A stretch of DNA of 64,000 nt, from contig JAIVFI010000014.1 in NCBI GenBank assembly GCA_025558095.1, positions 496,001 to 560,000 on the forward strand, read 5' to 3'. Shown here piece by piece: positions 44,376 through 54,432 of this stretch. Source of the stretch: Hyaloraphidium curvatum (taxonomy: Eukaryota > Monoblepharomycota > Hyaloraphidiomycetes > Hyaloraphidiales > Hyaloraphidiaceae). Position 1 is the first letter of the stretch. The number at the start of each line of letters is the position of its first letter. The translations under genes were made by a program, and so were the position numbers. Below the pieces are notes generated by a model. The model was not told the origin of the DNA, ran no database searches, and was given only the letters and a program-made list of their open reading frames with translations.

Positions 44376-45962
44376 ATGCCAGACCTCATCACGGTCCGCG
44401 AAGCGACGTGGTCCGTCATGCGCCAGTACGGCATGACCACCGTCTTCGGCAACCCGGGCTCGACAGAGCTCGGCCTGTTCCTGGGATGGCCAGCCGATTT
44501 CCGCTACGTTCTCGGCCTCCAGGAGAGCGTAGCAGTCGGCATGGCGGACGGATACGCGCAGGCGACCGGCAACGCGAGCTTCGTCAACCTGCATTCCGCC
44601 GCGGGGGTCGGACACGCGATGGGCAATATATTCACCGCCTTCAAGAACAAGACCCCAATGGTGGTCACGGCCGGACAGCAGGCCCGCTCCCTTCTTCCTT
44701 TCGACCCGTTCCTCTACAGTGCGCAGGCCACGGAGCTCCCTCGCCCTTACGTAAAGTGGAGCGTGGAGCCGGCGCGCGCCGAGGACGTTCCGCTTGCGAT
44801 TGCGCGCGCGTATCACCTTGCCATGACGCCGCCGCGCGGGCCGGTGCTCGTTTCCGTTCCTGCGGATGATTGGTCGGCAATGACCGAGCCCGTGGAACCT
44901 CGCAAAGTCAGCCGGCACCTGCGGCCCGATCCCGCTCTCCTGGCAGAGATTGGAGACGCGCTCGACAGCTCCCTGCGGCCGGCCTTCGTCGTCGGGGCGG
45001 CCGTCGATCGCGATGGTGCCTTCGACCAGGCGGTCGCGCTCGCGGAACGCCACCAGGCGCGGGTTTGGACGGCCCCGCTGAGCGGACGCTGCAGCTTCCC
45101 CGAAGGCCATTCCCTGTTTGCCGGATTCCTGCCGGCGATGCGGGAGCGCATTGTTGCGCTCTTGGACGGGCACGACCTCATCGTCGTTCTCGGGGCTCCG
45201 GCATTCACCTACCATGTCGAAGGATTCGGGCCTCACGTGCCCCCTGGCGCCCGGCTCGTGCAGATCACGGACGATCCGCAGGTGGCAGCTTGGGCACCCG
45301 TCGGGACCTCGGTGGTCTCCAGCTTGCGACTCGCACTGGAAGACCTGCTGGCGCGGCCTGCGCCAACGAAGCGCACCCCCCCTTCAGCGCCCGAACCTCC
45401 TCCCGAGGTGCCATTGCCCACGGGCACGCAACCCATTCCGACAGAATACCTCATGCAGACCCTGGCGAGGGTGCGTGGCCGGGACTCGGTCGTGGTTGAG
45501 GAGGCACCGAGCTCGCGGCCGATCATGCAGAAGCACCTGCCTTTCTTCGCCTCGGGGACCTTCTACACGATGTGCAGCGGCGGACTGGGCCACGGCCTTC
45601 CGGCCGCCGTCGGCGTGGCACTCGCGCGGCCGGGCGTCAAGGTGGTTGCGCTCGTGGGCGACGGTTCCATCATGTACGCGATCCAAGCGCTGTGGAATGC
45701 AGCACAACTGCGGCTGCCCATCACTGTGGTCGTCGTCAACAACGGGAACTATGCAGCCCTGCACCAGTTTGCACCGGTCTTTGGATTCAAGCCTGGCGAC
45801 GAGCTGCCCGGGACCACACTACCGGGGCTCGATTTTGTGGCGCTGGCCGCGGGCCACGGCATGCGGGGCCGGAGGGTGACGGAAGCGGGGGAGTTGGCTG
45901 ACGCGCTGCGCGAGGCGATCGAGTCGAAGGAGCCGGAGCTCGTGGAGGTCGTGGTGGCGTGA
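44376..45962 (+). CDS. mdlC: Benzoylformate decarboxylase (ThDP enzyme), bacterial type
   Basis: Decarboxylates benzoylformate to benzaldehyde, the mandelate-pathway step, using thiamine diphosphate. Single exon, 528 aa, the same length as the Pseudomonas enzyme. All signature residues are visible: Ser in FGNPGSTE, Glu in LGLQESVAVG (ylide activation), catalytic His in NLHSAAGVGH, second catalytic His in FTYHVEG, and the ThDP/Mg motif GDGS...NNGNY. There is no targeting peptide with this start; in-frame ATGs upstream overlap the preceding pseudogene. Intronless, and set between broken F-box paralogs inside an inverted repeat. Acquisition from bacteria is inferred. A closely related 2-oxoacid decarboxylase activity cannot be excluded. 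Confidence 0.9.
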   Translation: MPDLITVREATWSVMRQYGMTTVFGNPGSTELGLFLGWPADFRYVLGLQESVAVGMADGYAQATGNASFVNLHSAAGVGHAMGNIFTAFKNKTPMVVTAGQQARSLLPFDPFLYSAQATELPRPYVKWSVEPARAEDVPLAIARAYHLAMTPPRGPVLVSVPADDWSAMTEPVEPRKVSRHLRPDPALLAEIGDALDSSLRPAFVVGAAVDRDGAFDQAVALAERHQARVWTAPLSGRCSFPEGHSLFAGFLPAMRERIVALLDGHDLIVVLGAPAFTYHVEGFGPHVPPGARLVQITDDPQVAAWAPVGTSVVSSLRLALEDLLARPAPTKRTPPSAPEPPPEVPLPTGTQPIPTEYLMQTLARVRGRDSVVVEEAPSSRPIMQKHLPFFASGTFYTMCSGGLGHGLPAAVGVALARPGVKVVALVGDGSIMYAIQALWNAAQLRLPITVVVVNNGNYAALHQFAPVFGFKPGDELPGTTLPGLDFVALAAGHGMRGRRVTEAGELADALREAIESKEPELVEVVVA

Positions 45963-46047
45963 GCGACTACAGCGCCGCGTTCAAAGATGTTGGCATGACT
46001 ACAGCTCTCGCGCCACCATTTGTCTGTTGGAGTTCGAGCTAGTTGTC

Positions 46048-47207
46048 CTAGGTCTCACTCGCGGCCCGCCACGAGTTCTCCCACTTCTCCAGCGCCTCGA
46101 AAGCTTTGTCCGCATCTTCCACTTCGGCACCTATTTCCACCCAGAACTGCAGCTCGCTTCTGAGCGCCCGATAGCCTTCGATACGATCTTTGCCAGAGGG
46201 CAGGACGCAGACAAGATCGGTGCCTCCCATGAGACGCACTTTTGTGCCGGCCGCTGCAATTGCCTGCACAACGAGCGGGAACAACTCTGCTTCCAAGTCA
46301 AGCCCGCATCGCAATTCGACGAACTGCAGGCCATTCCATTGAAACCCGACCAAAGCTGAGGTCTCGATTCCGTACTGAACAAAAAGCTCTTTGACCCCGG
46401 GGAAAGTGCTGCGAATGATACCGAGGTCCTCTGCTGAGGAAGGTAGATTGATGTAGTCGTCGTTGCATGCCAGACCCAGGACCTCCACACTCGGGAACGA
46501 TGCTATAGCCCAATCGCTCAGGCTAACTCTCGGGTCCATCAGAGGGTGCGCAGGTGGTTGAAGACGTTGGGAAAAGCAAGGATGGCCTCGGGCCAGGTCG
46601 AGGACCCGCAATCTTCGTAAAAAGACAGCTCGAACGACTCAAAAGTTGGTAAACTCTCCAAGTGCTCCAGTAACTGCACGAAGTCGTCCGCGTCAGTCTC
46701 CTCCGCGGTAGGAGAGTCAACGCTGACCACGCGGAGCTTCGTTGCTCGACAAATGCCCCGCAAGAAACCTGGCACGGAGTCCGGATCCAAAACGCACATA
46801 TGAAGTTCAGCCAGCGAAGGCGCAGCGTTGTCCAGCAGCGCCGCCAAGAGCGGATCCCTCGAGGCGATGGAAACGCGAAACTCGGTGAGGTACTCCAGCT
46901 TGTGAAGTTCGAGTCCGTCCATGAGCAGTCCGCGCCACTTCTCCAGCGGACGGTGTTCGTCAGGGTCGACAACCAGGCGACGGAGCAGGACCTCGATCCC
47001 TAGCGTGAGCAAGCCGCGGCACGTCGAGAGCAGGTTCAGCAGCGAGCGCTTCCGTCCCGCTGGGTTCTCCATGACCAACAGAAGGACTTCCGGAGGCAGG
47101 GACGCGAGAGATGCGATCTTGGGAACAGAGACCTCGTCGCGCCGTGAGGCCAAGGGCGGAGCCCCGGGCGCCTGCTGGGCCGCCACTTTGATGGCGGGCT
47201 CGATCAT
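46048..47207 (-). pseudogene. F-box-like/LRR-like gene, copy 2 (frameshifted)
   Basis: Paralog of the gene at 43082-44266 in opposite orientation. It starts MIEPAIKVAAQQ, with F-box-like LPPEVLLLVMENPAGRKRS and LLNLLSTCRGLLTLGIEVLL, then Leu-rich repeats. The frame breaks near 46540-46544, where CTCTG replaces the CTG expected from copy 1, a two-base insertion. Downstream the protein resumes as MDPRVSLSDWAIASFPSVEV and ends WENSWRAASET. No in-phase intron could be found to repair it. Converges with benzoylformate decarboxylase, 85 bp apart. Confidence 0.65.
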
Positions 47208-48286
47208 TTCGAAACGGCACGGCAGAATCGAGGCGACGAGGGCGGCGCAGCGGGCGACAGGCAGTTGTTTTCTCAGTGGAATGCTGGGGGACGTGCGTCC
47301 ATCACAGAAACTCCGATTCGACAACAATTCTCGGCTCGCGAGTCGCAGGTTGGACCACAGGTAATGATTGGCTAGAGTGTAAGGTGCCGTCCCTTTACGG
47401 TCTCGTGGACGGACCACGGTGTGGAGATCGCAACATCGGAGGGCAGTGCCCAAAGCCCAACCATCGTTGGGAGACGGATCCATGCGTCTGGAGAGCGACT
47501 AGACGCCTCGACAATCTTTCGCGGCAGGAGGCACCACATGGCACGGGAATCGGACGTAAACTCGGGGAAAGGGTGCCTGCCGCGTTAGAGTGGAGACAGG
47601 GGCTACCGCGAGGTAGGGTCCCCGTGTCCGCGCGGCCTTCCGGCGCGGCACGCGAACGCGTCTGCGCTAGCGCAGGGCCAGGTAGAGGGAGTATTGAGGC
47701 GGTCCGTCCGGCAACGCGACAAGCGGCCCACGGTGCTCCCGGGCAGGAAGCGGGCTGCATGCTGGGGGACGGACTTCTGCCTCGCGGCCATCGATGCTGG
47801 GCTGGCTTGACCTGCTCGTTTCCGAGCCCATCACTGCAGCTCTCGACCGCAAAGATGTTCTTGAGACAAGTCAAGCATGCTAGTACGGCGGAGCTGCGGA
47901 TCCATCATCGGATTCGAAGTGGTGCTGGACAGCCGCTTACTGTGATCCTTCACTGGCCTTGCCTGGCAGGACCTGCCCTCACCAAACCAGCTGGCACCGA
48001 TAAGGGATCATTACTAGAAAAGGATGACAGAGACAACGATAAAGACCGCCAGATCGTTACCAATCAATGTCACGACTGGATGTGGGGACAATGGCCGGCC
48101 GGCAGCGCTTCGATCGTTCTCGCAGGAGATCGAGATCGACAGGCCGGCCGATCTTTGCCGCAAGCATCCAAAGCACCATCGAGAATTGAAAGAAACGGGC
48201 ATCCGATGTTGGTGCAGTATCGGGGTGCATGTACAAGCAGAGCCGTCTCTTGAGCTGTGAGGCCGGGTGCGTGGGCTAGGTATTGC
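47208..48286. other. Non-coding stretch upstream of F-box copy 2
   Basis: Mostly unique sequence with no supportable gene. Open frames over the right end are produced by the tandem array. Confidence 0.5.
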
Positions 48287-48957
48287 CCCCGGCGCTCGGA
48301 GGGTGCCGTGCGGCCGGCGCCGCGAACGTGGTGCAAAACAGCAAGGAAGGCAAAAGGAACCATTTCGTCGGAAGCAGGATTCGGAACCTGCTGCCCGAGG
48401 AGAGGTCGCATCGGCGCACAGGTGGAGGTGATGGCCCCGGCGCTCGGAGGGTGCCGTGCGGCCGGCGCCGCGAACGTGGTGCAAAACAGCAAGGAAGGCA
48501 AAAGGAACCATTTCGTCGGAAGCAGGATTCGGAACCTGCTGCCCGAGGAGAGGTCGCATCGGCGCACAGGTGGAGGTGATGGCCCCGGCGCTCGGAGGGT
48601 GCCGTGCGGCCGGCGCCGCGAACGTGGTGCAAAACAGCAAGGAAGGCAAAAGGAACCATTTCGTCGGAAGCAGGATTCGGAACCTGCTGCCCGAGGAGAG
48701 GTCGCATCGGCGCACAGGTGGAGGTGATGGCCCCGGCGCTCGGAGGGTGCCGTGCGGCCGGCGCCGCGAACGTGGTGCAAAACAGCAAGGAAGGCAAAAG
48801 GAACCATTTCGTCGGAAGCAGGATTCGGAACCTGCTGCCCGAGGAGAGGTCGCATCGGCGCACAGGTGGAGGTGATGGCCCCGGCGCTCGGAGGGTGCCG
48901 TGCGGCCGGCGCCGCGAACGTGGTGCAAAACAGCAAGGAAGGCAAAAGGAACCACTT
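48287..48957. repeat. 148-bp tandem array with tRNA-Ser 3'-half fragments
   Basis: Four essentially identical 148-bp units (48287, 48435, 48583, 48731) plus a fifth partial unit from 48879 that runs into the intact tRNA-Ser gene. Within each unit, starting at 48366, 48514, 48662 and 48810, is a degenerate copy of the tRNA's 3' half (minus strand): a variable-arm remnant, a T-arm with one extra C (GGTTCCGAATCC for GGTTCGAATCC) and the acceptor TTCCGAC. The real tRNA sits exactly one period further on, at 48958. The open frames through the array follow from the period, 148 nt being 1 modulo 3, and are not genes. Confidence 0.92.
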
Positions 48958-49080
48958 CGTCGGAAGCAGGATTCGAACCTGCGCCCTCAGAGAGGAGGAG
49001 ATGGTGGGTAGCTAGGATCGGCCGACGCCAAATTCAGGCTAATTCTAATCTCCCGCGGTAGACCACTGCGCCATTCCGAC
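48958..49080 (-). tRNA. tRNA-Ser(AGA), intron-containing
   Basis: The acceptor stem GTCGGAA/TTCCGAC pairs perfectly, with discriminator G. The anticodon stem is GGAGA/TCTCC and the anticodon AGA lies at 49044-49046. A 40-nt intron (49003-49042) follows position 37, the canonical place. A class II variable arm with a CCTC/GAGG stem identifies serine. The T-arm GCAGG-TTCGAAT-CCTGC contains a perfect B-box (GGTTCGAATCC). This is the only intact tRNA found in the window. Confidence 0.93.
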
Positions 49081-49296
49081 AGTTTGGCGATGCTTTAGAG
49101 GGTGGATGGGCACCTCGGGGGGGCTGGGGCCGCTCTGCAGAGGGGTTGGCCGGGGGTGCGATCGGCCACCGTCGCCCTCGTGCCGACGCTGCCCTAACCT
49201 AATCCACACCTCGTTGCTCCGTCCGCAACACCTAGGGTCTTGGAATCGTGCAGTGGGTGGGTTTGGGAGGTGATCGGCGTCGGAGGTGGGTGATGG
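48996..49296. repeat. Inverted duplication, right arm
   Basis: Holds the 5' half and the 5' flank of the intact tRNA-Ser gene. Reverse-complement copy lies at 42663-42963. Confidence 0.9.
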
Positions 49297-49789
49297 GAAG
49301 ATTGAAAGCCTCCCGAGGACAAAACCCCCAGTTCAGCCGCCAAAGTAGGCATACTGTATCTCTCAGGGGCCTATGCAGTTTCATCACGATGTTCGCGCGA
49401 TGCGCAGAAGCGTGTTGGGGCGTTTCGACTTTTCGGACAGGGGGCCTTCCTTCGAAGGGCAGGGACGAGGCGGATATGGGTCCTTTGGCCTGCGGCAGCC
49501 CCACCAGCCGACGCATCTCACGTAGTATCAGCTTCCCAATTTTGTCCGCAGCACCTGAATCTCGACAGCATGCGCTAATGGGGCCGAAAGCCTACTTCCG
49601 TGACTGCGCATGACACCTGGAGATGAAGAAGCCACCGCCGCCGGACAGCGAGAACCCGTCCTACCAGCGCATCCAAAGCTCAGCGGCTCTTGATTTGCGT
49701 AAAAGTACTTCGGATTCACGGGGTCAGGCCCCGTCCGCAAGCGCGGTCTTTGGAACGGCGATTCATCACCGTCCACCAACGAAGTCACG
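49297..49789. other. Intergenic region upstream of PI31
   Basis: No gene or repeat recognised. Composition returns to that of the surrounding unique DNA just after the inverted-repeat boundary. Confidence 0.5.
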
Positions 49790-51275
49790 ATGTCGTTCGA
49801 CGCGCCTTCGGAGCCTCCCGCGCCGACCGGAGGGGACAGCGACGCGCCGTCGCAGCAGCCTTCATCGGCACCTTCGCGTCCCGCGGACCCGCTGCACTAT
49901 GCAAACGTGCTGTCGCTCGCGGAGAGGGCCCTGGGAAGCGCGCCGCAGGACGCCCTTCCGAGGACCCAGACGGAGCTCGTGGCCGCTGTGCTTCATGCAG
50001 CCATGGTCGCGCTTGGGTTCCGCTGCATCGGCATTGGCGAGGAGGGCGAGCCCGGAGCGGCTGGGGCTGCTGCTGCGCAAGCGGGAGACAGCGGCGCCGA
50101 GCAAGGTCGGGTCGCCTTCTCGCCCCATCTCCCGCCAGATCCACCATCTGACGCGTCCTTTAACCTCCCCTGTCACGTCGCAATGCCGTTATCCGGCCAA
50201 CCTAGACCCAACGATGCCCGCAGGATGGAACACTCAGGCGGCCTACGCGTTTCGGTACCGGCATCCCCAGTCCTCGCTGACATTCCTCGTCAAGTCGTTG
50301 CGGATGGCCGACAGGATCCTCGTTCACGGCATGGCGGTCGAGGTAGGCTTGATCTATGTGCCGGCTCTCTTTGGACATGTCCACAGCTCCACTTTCTGCC
50401 AGGACGGGAAGCTCCGGTCCTTCGAGATCCCGATCTCTACCCACCTCGTTCCTCCTCTTGCGGCAACGTACCCTGTCACGCCCTCCGTACTCTCGGCGCC
50501 TCGCGCTCCGGGCTCCGACTCTCCGCTTCTCGCCTACTTCCGTTCCGCTCAGTCGCTGCAGGACATGCTCAACCTCTTCAAGATCCAGATTGTGCAGCGC
50601 ATCGCACCGGGCCTCCAGAAGGAAGGATACGAGGAAACCGCGGTCGAGTGGGCATTCTCTTCTCTTGGTTTTGGCCCTCTTGGCTCGCTAATGATGATGT
50701 CGCCATTCAGACCACCTGCGACCGGTACGTCCAGCAGCGCGCAACCGCGGCCGCGGCCTGTGGCTCCTCCCTACCCGATCGGCGGTGGCATCCCCGACTA
50801 CCCTCGCAGACCCCCGCCGTACCTACCCGGCCCTGCCTACGGTCCGCGGTTCGGCGGCATCGGCTCACGCGATCTCGATCCTTTCGCGGGAGGATACCCC
50901 GGACCCGGCGGCCTGCGGCTTCCCGGCGGCGGATATGGCCCCATGGGCGGCGGTCCGCCGGGTTTCGGGGGCGGAGGCATGTTCGTCGGCCCCAACGATC
51001 CCATGTTCGGCCGGCGCGACCCGATGGGCGGCAGCTTCGGCTACCCGGAGCCCGGATTCCCGTACCCGGAGCCGGGTCCGCTCGCGGGGCCCGGAGGGAC
51101 GAGGCTGCCGCCGGGAGCGGTCCCGCCGGGCGCGAGGTTCGATCCCATCGTGCCTGGGGCTCCGCCTGGGACGGAAGGTGGAAGCGGGGGAAGGCCGATG
51201 CCTCCGGGATCTTTCCCCGGACCGGGTCGTAGCCTCGGCGGGACGGGACCGGGGCCGGGAAGGACTTTGCCGTGA
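49790..51275 (+). CDS. PSMF1: Proteasome inhibitor PI31
   Basis: PI31 binds the 20S proteasome and modulates or transports it. Exons join(49790..50105, 50206..51275), about 461 aa as modelled. The N-terminal FP domain includes TELVAAVLHAAMVALGFRCI and, after the splice, LPAGWN-like MPAGWNTQAAYAFRYRHP, then DRILVHGMAVE. The C-terminal Gly/Pro-rich region carries the family signature MFVGPNDPMFG and PPGARFDPIVPGAP, followed by a proline-rich tail. A 60-nt segment (50343-50402) has GTAGGC...CTGCCAG borders and interrupts the FP domain. It is probably an intron, but it has no stop and keeps the frame, so removal would give 441 aa. Confidence 0.9.
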
Positions 51276-51624
51276 GTGCCTTTGCATGAGGGAGCCGTTG
51301 TGTCGCGAGGCTGATTGGACGGCAAGTGGGGAGCCGGACAATGATGACGCGCCGCCGCCAGGTGAGCGTGCGCCGCGTTCTCGCCGGACGCCTGGTTTCT
51401 GATCCCCGGCCCCTGACACCAGAATTCGACAACATGTTCACGTGATGAGCCGATCGTCTTTTGCTCTTCTGTACAGCTTCTTCAACACGGTGTCAAGATA
51501 GAGGATGGAACATAGCAAAGATCAAGGATCAAAATGGCACTCGTTTCTACGCCAGCAGGTCGTGCTCAATCTTCGACCTTTCTCTGAATAGAGCTCCCCT
51601 TGTAGCTGGTTGTAGAATGGAAGA
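51276..51624. other. Convergent intergenic region
   Basis: Between PI31 and the small Tudor gene. The minus-strand frame at about 51522-51575 could be an extra 3' exon of the Tudor gene. Confidence 0.4.
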
Positions 51625-51959
51625 TCAGTTGCAATCGCTACAACTTGTGCACCGAACTTGCGTAGTCTCCTTGCCAGTGTTGTCATTCTTGATGGTGAAG
51701 CGCAACTCGGAATCGTCATCGCCCTTCGTCGTGACTGGTTCACCAAAGAGCGTCAGGTCCGACCGGCTCAAGATCTCCGATGCAGCGTTGCGCGGTAGGA
51801 AGCACCTTGCGTTATGGTTCCCGTGCTCTTCGAGCCCTCGGCTTCGCGAACGTGGGCTCAGTCAGGGAGCAGGGGAGGGCGGCAAGGCCTCAATCGCCCA
51901 CCTCCACCGACGGCTACGTACTCGACCTTGTCGCCCTCCTTATAGTCTTGGTTGCTCAT
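51625..51959 (-). CDS. Small Tudor-like protein, hypervirulence-associated (HVA1) family
   Basis: Exons complement(51625..51734, 51806..51841, 51902..51959), 67 aa, in phase; the middle exon is only 36 nt. The protein reads YKEGDKVEYVAVGG, GSKSTGTITQ, then DSELRFTIKNDNTGKETTQ, the three conserved blocks of the fungal HVA1/DUF2945 Tudor-like domain. Family members are tiny stand-alone domains of unknown biochemical role. The last codons are uncertain: a GTTCGG donor at the end of TGKETTQ with a good acceptor downstream could replace the Cys-rich tail by a longer one. The family is chiefly fungal, which supports the organism call. Confidence 0.75.
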
Positions 51960-52117
51960 CGTTTCTGCGGTTCGAGGTGCAGGCAAAGTTTCGTTTTCAT
52001 CTCAGAGTGATGACGTGTCCCGGCGGAAGGAACTGGCAACCCCGACAATCGGATCAGAACCAAACAATCGTATCAGCATGTAGGCGAGCCCAGCATAGTT
52101 CTATCATGTACAGCATT

Positions 52118-54388
52118 CTAGTTCACGCTCATGTTCTTCACGCCGTCTGCAACCTTTGCCACGTTCGGCTGGCGCATGAGGTCAGCTCCAGTCCACATGG
52201 CGCCGCAACTCCGCCCACACACCTTTTTCGCGCCCCCTGCCTGGGTCGCGGCCTTCAGCTCCGCCGACGTTGCCGTCCTCACGTACGGCACGAACTCCTT
52301 CCCACCCATGAACGGCCGCAGCGGCTCGGGGATCACGAGCCCTTCCGGCGTCTGGTAGTTCTCCACCAGGCAGCACAGCGCGCGCTCCGTCGCCGTCAGT
52401 GTCGAGTTGAGCATGTGGACGAACTTGCGGGAGCCGTCGGCGGCCTGCAGAAGCTGGGTTCAGTCGAGCACAGCGCGGAGCAGGAGATGGCACGAACCGG
52501 CTTCGTCCCGCAGCGGATGTCAAGGCTCCTGCTCTGGTAGTCGGTGCAGTTGGAGCACGACACGAGCTCCTTGTACTCGCACTGGAAGGGGAACCATGCC
52601 TCTAGGTCGTACTTTTTCGCCGCGGCGTTGTTGAGCGCCCCCGACACGATCGCCACGACCCTGTAGGGGATCTTGAGCTTACAAGAGGTGAGCACTAGTT
52701 CCACCAACATCGCCGCCGGCCGGGATGCTCACCGATTTGTAGAATTCCTCGCTGTTGCCAATCATCCTGTCAAACTCCTCCCACGACTTTTCCGGCTCCG
52801 TGATGCAGAACTGCTCCACCTTCTCGAACTGGTGCACCCGGAAAATGCCCCACGTGTCCTTGCCGTGGGCACCTGCCTCTTTCCGGAAGCAGGTCGAGAT
52901 GCCGGCGTACCTGAACGGGTGCGTGAGATCGTGTATCGGCGGTCAGGGCTCGGCGAAACGCACCGCTTCGGGAGCTCCTTGGCCGGGTCGGCAAACACTT
53001 CGTTTGCGTGGAACGCGCTGACGGGCTGCTCCGAGGTCGCAATGAGGTACTTTGCGTCCGCGTCCACGTCGTCCGGGTCCGCCTTGCCGCCCTCGCCGAC
53101 CTTGTAAAGCTCCTCGTCAAACTGCTCCAGCTGCGCCGTCCGCGACATCATCTCGCGCCGCATGAAGAAGGGCGTCCAGAGCTTGGTGTAGCCCTTGGAC
53201 TCGAGGAAACTGAGGCCGTACTGGATCAGGGCGAGGTTGAGGTCCACGCCGATCCCGGTGAGGAAGTAGGCGCGGTGGCCTGCGACCTTGGATCCTGGTT
53301 GCGAAACTCCAATGAGAGGAGATTCCGGCCATTCGGCCAACTGTCCGCCCACCTCGGATGTTGTCGAAGCCGTCCAGCATGTCAAACACCTCGTGGTGGC
53401 TCCTGAGCCCCGTCACGCCCTTGGCGCCGTCCTTGACGGACGCCGAGCCCACGAGCTCCAGTCTCCGCTGCCGTTCCGCCTCCTCCGAACGCCCCTCGGG
53501 CCACCACATCCGGATCAGCGCGTTATCGTCCTCCGTCATCGAGTCCGGCACGGTCTCGTGGACCAGGTTGCCGATCTGCGTGGCCTTTTTGTACAGCTCG
53601 GCCTCGCGCGCGTCGGCGTCCTTGTTCAGCTGGATCTTCTGCTCCTCCAGCGCGTTCTTCTCGGCCTTCAGGTCCCCGGTCTCGTCGGCCCTTTTCTGCT
53701 TCATGAGCTCGCCGATTTGCTTCTGGATGGCGTTGATTTTGCGGTTGACCTGATCGGCCTCGTACCGGGCTGCGGATTGACAAGGGGAGCAGTTAGAGAG
53801 GTCCAAGTTGGAAATCTCCCATGGGTAGCAGAAGGCCGGCGCCGTCCACAGGTGGCGAGGAGTAACCGGCCTTCGGCTTGTCCGGGAGGGAGTCCCCGGC
53901 GTAGACCGAGTGGCACGGTCAATGATCCCCGTCCTCCACCCCTCCAGAAGAGCTCACGGGGCACCAATTCACGCCCAGTCAAGCACTTCTGCGCGCTCGA
54001 ATAGATTCATGGGCCTCCACCGGGCCCCCACGTGCCGCCACTCCTTCCTCAGCTACCGACCTTTCCGCCATTCCTCGTCCATCGTCTTGACGGCATCGAC
54101 GAGTTCCGGCGGGGCGCCACGCTTCCTCTGCGACTCAATGACGGCCTTCAGGCCCTCGGGGTCCCGAATGAGCCCGATGTCGATCATCGTGCGGGCGCGC
54201 GCGGGGAACGCGGGCGGCGCGGGGCGCGCAAAGAGCGGGGCGAACGGGGCGGCGCGGCGCGCGAGCAGCCGCGGGCGAATCGTCGTGGAGCGCGACGCGG
54301 AAAGCGGCTCGCAACGTCGGCAGAGCCACGGGGCGCCGAAGTGCTTTGTTTCTGGCAACGCGGTGGACGCGCTCGCCGTCACCAACAA
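52118..54388 (-). CDS. SARS1: Seryl-tRNA synthetase, possible mitochondrial N-extension
   Basis: Class II synthetase charging tRNA-Ser. Exons complement(52118..52168, 52223..52453, 52498..52677, 52733..52910, 52964..53294, 53353..53769, 54061..54388), all in phase. The body starts [12 protein letters not shown], the cytosolic-type N-terminus, at 54187 (504 aa). An in-frame ATG at 54388 adds 67 residues rich in Arg, Ser and Ala without acids near the end, like a mitochondrial presequence (571 aa). A coiled-coil arm lies at about residues 40-110 of the core. Motif 2 is [20 protein letters not shown] and motif 3 ends [20 protein letters not shown]. The last 54-nt intron is in frame and stop-free. 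Intron 1 is about 290 nt. The tRNA-Ser it would charge is at 48958. Confidence 0.93.
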
Positions 54389-54432
54389 TCACGGGCCCGG
54401 GGTCCCGGAGTCAGGGCCAGGAAACGAACGAA

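Noticed and set aside
48287-48957. CRISPR-like array
   Set aside because: Units are 148 bp, contiguous, with no variable spacers, in a eukaryotic context.
48014-49015. Repetitive proteins of 130-310 aa on both strands
   Set aside because: Produced by the 148-bp tandem array, whose period is 1 modulo 3. Units are identical at DNA level and contain tRNA fragments.
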